Under the pieces are notes generated by a model. It searched no databases. It was not told the origin of the DNA and saw only the letters and a list, made by a program, of their open reading frames with translations. Source: Planctomycetaceae bacterium (GTDB lineage Bacteria; Planctomycetota; Planctomycetia; Pirellulales; UBA1268). Taken from it: a stretch of DNA of 8,989 bases. The DNA lies in assembly GCA_947453125.1 (NCBI GenBank), contig CANGGC010000055.1, positions 1 to 8,989 on the forward strand, given 5' to 3'. The stretch's first letter is position 1. Each line of letters begins with the position of its first letter. This document shows positions 6,249-8,989 of this stretch, in pieces. Position numbers and translations under genes: made by a program.

Positions 6249-6256
6249 CCAACCGG
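6226..6256 (-). repeat. 31-nt hairpin element, decayed copy 3
   Basis: Read on the minus strand, the apex and 3' arm are as in copy 2, with A changed to G near the end. The 5' arm has diverged to CCGGTTGGAG. Pairing still works with three G-U pairs and one G-G mismatch, but the outermost pair is lost. The neighbouring 6253-6272 stem competes for the same bases. It starts 38 nt after the VWA stop codon. Confidence 0.5.
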
Positions 6257-6293
6257 CTGCCCCGACAGCCGGCATCGAAAGACTTGGGGGCGG

Positions 6294-8291
6294 TCAGAGG
6301 TTCTTGAGATTCCGCTTCGGCTTCGGCGGACCGAGCTTCCGCTTCTGGTCGTCCGAAGGGGGCGCCGGCACGTTGTTGTTGTTTCCGGCGTCGGCCATCT
6401 GCGGCGTGTTCACCCCGGTGAACCGCTCCGTCCACCGATACCCCAGCGGGGTCCGCAACTCCGTGGCGGCCACCTGCGCCCACGGGGTGCCAGCATGCTC
6501 GCGGACCACGCGTTCGAGGAGTTCCGTGGCCTGCTTGGCGAGCTTCTCCGTCTGCGATCCGACGGTGACCTCCTCGCTCGGCTCCAACTGCCAGGTGTCG
6601 TTCTTCTCGTCCTGGAACTTCATCCCCAGCTTGGCTTGGGCAAGCATCTGGTTGTAGGCATCGGTCCGGACCTTCGCCGCGAGCACCCGCCCGAGCGCCA
6701 GGTCGTAGCCCGCCTGCCAGCGTCGTTCCTTGATCGCCTCCCGCCCCGGTGCTCCGGTGGTCAACGTGGCGTGGAGCGCGTCGATCCTCGGCTGGGCCCT
6801 GGCCGCCACCTTTTGGGCGTCGGAGAGGAGGGCTGCCAGTGCCGCATCGTCCCGCCGGGGGAACGTCATCACCGGAGACTCCATCGGCTGGATCTCCGTC
6901 GACCGTGCCGACTCGACGAGAGCCTTTTTGGCCGCGTTGCCCGTGATGTCCTGCTGGAGTTTCGCCGCAGAGACGTAGTCGGGCTGGTAGGCCTGCATCA
7001 CGTCGGGATCGAAGAAATAGCGGATCTGGGACGCCATCGGCCCCACCATCTGGTTGGTGACCCGGCCCCGCTCACCGCTGTTGGGATGAACGCGGAAGTA
7101 GATCCCGCCGGTTTCCGCGCACAGCTTGGAGAGGCTGAACGGCCCGAAGCCTGAATCGATCGCCTCGTCCTCGCGGGCGCCGCTGCTGACGCGCACCACT
7201 TCGGGATAGAGCGTCTCCGGCCCCTGTTCGATCACCGCCCACTGCTCGGCATCGCCTTGGTCGAACTTGGGGTCGAACTCGACATACTTCATCCGCACCT
7301 CCCGCATCCCGAACGGCGCCGGAACACCGACGACATAGACGGGGATGCCGAGTTTGCGGCAGTACTGCGCTGTCTGGTCGGCAAGTTGCTGGTCATTCCC
7401 CACCTCGTCGGTGAAGGCGACGACCATCACATTCCTCTTTGGTGCAGAGGTGCGGTAGATCCGGGCGCTGTCGGCCGCGGCCCGAATCGCCGCAAACGTC
7501 ATCTCCACCCCGGAATCGTCGACCGGCACCGAGTCGATCGCCTTGATCACCTCGGCAACGTCGGCGGTCGGTTTCTTGGTGATCAGCGATACGTTCTTCC
7601 CGAACGCCACCACGAGGTTTTCGAGATCGGGGCGGTGTCGCTGCGTGCGGTCGGCGCCCAGTTCATGAAAAACGCGCTCCAGCCGACTGGCGATCTCCTT
7701 GCGCTGCGCCGAGAGGCTCACCGACTGATCGAACACCCAGACGACGACCGTCGGACGCTGCCGAAGCGAAGCATCGATCTCGGCAGTCAGGCGGTCGACC
7801 GCGCCCGACGCGCCACTGGTGGTCGCGCCGACCGCCCCCCGGACGACGATCGTCTCGTCCATCTCGGTGGCGGTGGGAAGTTCGTCGAGCGGATCGATCT
7901 GGATGTCACCGACGAGTTCCGGACTGGGCTCGACTGGCGTCATCGAAACCGTGTCGAGGACGGGGGCGAGCGACTGGGCGACGTCGGCTGACTTGTCATC
8001 GCCGGCAGCACCGGTCTCCTCCGGCATGTCGCTGACGATCATCTCCTGCGGCGCCAGATCGACCTCATCGTCACGCTCGAGGGGCGTCTCGATGACGGTC
8101 ACCGCCGGACGCGTTGCCGGCGGCGTGGCCACGCCAACAAGGGCGAGCGTGAGGAGGAGCACGACATGGAGCACGAGGCTGGCAGCCAACGCCGGCAGAT
8201 CGCGGGCGAGCAGCGCCGAGGTCCCCGTCACTCCATCGTCGGGGCCGTCCGAATCTTCCGGCGGTCCGACTGCTGTGGTGTGGCGTGCCAT
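6294..8291 (-). CDS. Membrane-anchored von Willebrand factor A domain protein
   Basis: This is a 665-residue protein with an ATG at 8291 preceded by GAGGGA six bases upstream. A single hydrophobic segment at about 33-55 follows a charged cytoplasmic N-terminus, so most of the protein should face the periplasm. Residues 56-175 are acidic and proline-rich, a likely linker. The VWA domain spans about 180-330: VVVWVFDQSVSL carries the metal-ion-dependent adhesion site DxSxS at 188-192, T265 is a plausible third ligand, and TDEVGND supplies D295. All MIDAS elements are present, so metal-dependent ligand binding is plausible. Residues 480-620 are largely helical. The tail has four asparagines (637-640) and ends in a lysine/arginine-rich stretch. 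Such TM-plus-VWA proteins are common in planctomycetes but mostly lack an assigned partner. The gene follows the LysM gene on the same strand, and the two may share envelope work. Confidence 0.87.
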   Translation of the reverse strand: MARHTTAVGPPEDSDGPDDGVTGTSALLARDLPALAASLVLHVVLLLTLALVGVATPPATRPAVTVIETPLERDDEVDLAPQEMIVSDMPEETGAAGDDKSADVAQSLAPVLDTVSMTPVEPSPELVGDIQIDPLDELPTATEMDETIVVRGAVGATTSGASGAVDRLTAEIDASLRQRPTVVVWVFDQSVSLSAQRKEIASRLERVFHELGADRTQRHRPDLENLVVAFGKNVSLITKKPTADVAEVIKAIDSVPVDDSGVEMTFAAIRAAADSARIYRTSAPKRNVMVVAFTDEVGNDQQLADQTAQYCRKLGIPVYVVGVPAPFGMREVRMKYVEFDPKFDQGDAEQWAVIEQGPETLYPEVVRVSSGAREDEAIDSGFGPFSLSKLCAETGGIYFRVHPNSGERGRVTNQMVGPMASQIRYFFDPDVMQAYQPDYVSAAKLQQDITGNAAKKALVESARSTEIQPMESPVMTFPRRDDAALAALLSDAQKVAARAQPRIDALHATLTTGAPGREAIKERRWQAGYDLALGRVLAAKVRTDAYNQMLAQAKLGMKFQDEKNDTWQLEPSEEVTVGSQTEKLAKQATELLERVVREHAGTPWAQVAATELRTPLGYRWTERFTGVNTPQMADAGNNNNVPAPPSDDQKRKLGPPKPKRNLKNL

Positions 8292-8350
8292 GGGTTTCCC
8301 TCTGCGTCAGCGTCCCGGCCCGCCGTGGTCCGGGGCTGCCTCCGAGCAGC

Positions 8351-8356
8351 ATTCTA
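8351..8356 (-). promoter_or_regulatory. Weak candidate -10 box for the VWA gene
   Basis: The minus strand reads TAGAAT here, five of six bases of the -10 consensus, 60 bp upstream of the VWA ATG. The spacing-correct -35 position reads GGGTCT and does not match. A small GCTGC/GCAGC hairpin (8335-8350) lies just downstream in the would-be leader. Otherwise the 129-bp LysM-VWA gap shows no clear terminator, so read-through from the LysM gene is possible. Confidence 0.25.
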
Positions 8357-8420
8357 CCCAATCCGCCGGGGAAAGACCCGATCCAGCCCTTTTTCCCCCC
8401 CGCTGGGCGCGTTCAGGCCG

Positions 8421-8989
8421 TCAGGGGAGGCGGAGGTCCATCCCGGCGACGAGGAGGGCGGGGCTACGGAGCTGGTCGCGATTGGCCTCCCACAGCCGGC
8501 CGGCCATGGCGCGGTCGCCATAGAACCGCTCCGCCAGGCTCTCGAGCGATTCGCCCGGCCCCACCCGGACCCGCGCCGGGCGGCGTGCCGGCTCGATCGG
8601 CGCTGCCCCGCCGGAAAGCCCCCGCTGCCGTGCCGCGGGAGGAACCCAGGTGGGGGGAATGCGGAGCGAAAGCCCAATGGGCAAAACCGCCGGATCGGTG
8701 AGGCGATCGCGGTTGGCCGACCAAATCGCCTCCGCAGCGCCAGGGTGGCCGTAGAGGCGGGTCGCGATCGAAGTGAGATCGTCGCCGTCCCGGATCGTGT
8801 AGGTGCTCGGAGGAGCCGACGGGGCCACTGCCGCTGCCGGCGGCAGGCCGGCGGCCGGCGAAGAGGCCGCGAAGGCCGGCGCCGACGCGATCTCGGCCGA
8901 GACGGTGTGAATCACCCCTCCCCCCGACATGGCCCCCCCCGCCAACGTCGTCGCACCATCACGGGCTGGCGTGCTCACGGCCAAAGGAG
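8421..8989 (-). CDS. Protein with two LysM domains (N-terminus beyond right edge)
   Basis: The reading frame is open to the window edge. In-frame TTG (8984), GTG (8978) and ATG (8930) exist but none is compelling, so the true start and any signal peptide or membrane anchor probably lie outside. Numbered from 8984, an alanine/proline-rich low-complexity region fills about 1-60. LysM domain 1 is at 61-110, starting YTIRDGDDLTSIATRLYG and ending LRIP. A linker of about 28 residues follows, and LysM domain 2 is at 138-187, starting VRVGPGESLESLAERFYG and ending LRLP at the stop. LysM modules bind N-acetylglucosamine-containing glycans such as peptidoglycan. Both copies have the planctomycete-like WxANRDxL core. 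No catalytic domain is visible, so this is likely a wall-binding or scaffold protein. Its role with the downstream VWA protein is inferred only from adjacency. Confidence 0.85.
   Translation of the reverse strand, partial: PLAVSTPARDGATTLAGGAMSGGGVIHTVSAEIASAPAFAASSPAAGLPPAAAVAPSAPPSTYTIRDGDDLTSIATRLYGHPGAAEAIWSANRDRLTDPAVLPIGLSLRIPPTWVPPAARQRGLSGGAAPIEPARRPARVRVGPGESLESLAERFYGDRAMAGRLWEANRDQLRSPALLVAGMDLRLP

Noticed and set aside
5968..6483. Minus-strand open frames crossing the repeats at 6093-6293, each reading AMDGLG at the hairpins
   Set aside because: They overlap the real lipoprotein and VWA genes in wrong frames. The shared short peptide merely reflects the repeated hairpin DNA, although it helped to spot the repeat.

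Overview
The window is about 9 kb of GC-rich bacterial DNA. It most likely comes from a planctomycete of the Pirellula type. This is inferred from codon use, sparse Shine-Dalgarno signals, and the mix of a giant AsmA-like protein, a membrane-anchored VWA protein, a LysM protein and a short orphan lipoprotein; no rRNA or marker gene is present to prove it. There are six protein genes, two of them cut by the window edges. There are no tRNA or rRNA genes, transposases or CRISPR arrays.

Layout: (1) 1-1967, minus, is an AsmA/TamB-like membrane-anchored protein that runs off the left edge. (2) 1968-2215 is a divergent intergenic region with a candidate promoter and a strong leader hairpin for (3) 2216-3922, plus, a major facilitator transporter with two extra membrane segments and a large hydrophilic loop. 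(4) 3923-4052 is a convergent intergenic region with a 29-bp hairpin-forming tandem repeat and a terminator-like stem. (5) 4053-5114, minus, is tilS, tRNA(Ile)-lysidine synthase. (6) 5115-5411 is a divergent intergenic region with an exact DnaA-box 9-mer and several inverted repeats. (7) 5412-6092, plus, is an unrecognised lipoprotein with a twin-arginine signal. (8) 6093-6293 is a convergent intergenic region packed with hairpins and a near-identical 29-nt direct repeat. (9) 6294-8291, minus, is a membrane-anchored VWA-domain protein. (10) 8421-8989, minus, is a protein with two LysM domains that runs off the right edge.

Four or five of the six products act at or in the cell envelope (AsmA-like protein, transporter, lipoprotein, VWA protein and probably the LysM protein); tilS is the housekeeping exception. 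The genes alternate in strand, so no long operon is visible. Only the LysM and VWA genes lie in tandem, 129 bp apart.

The most unusual signal is between the genes. A 31-nt hairpin at 5264-5294 (+) and another at 6099-6129 (-) share length, bulge and CATGGATG apex. They differ at eight positions, and all eight fall into four compensated base pairs. A third, decayed copy lies at 6226-6256 (-). This looks like a dispersed structured nucleic-acid element under pairing constraint. The protein genes themselves are mostly of known types.
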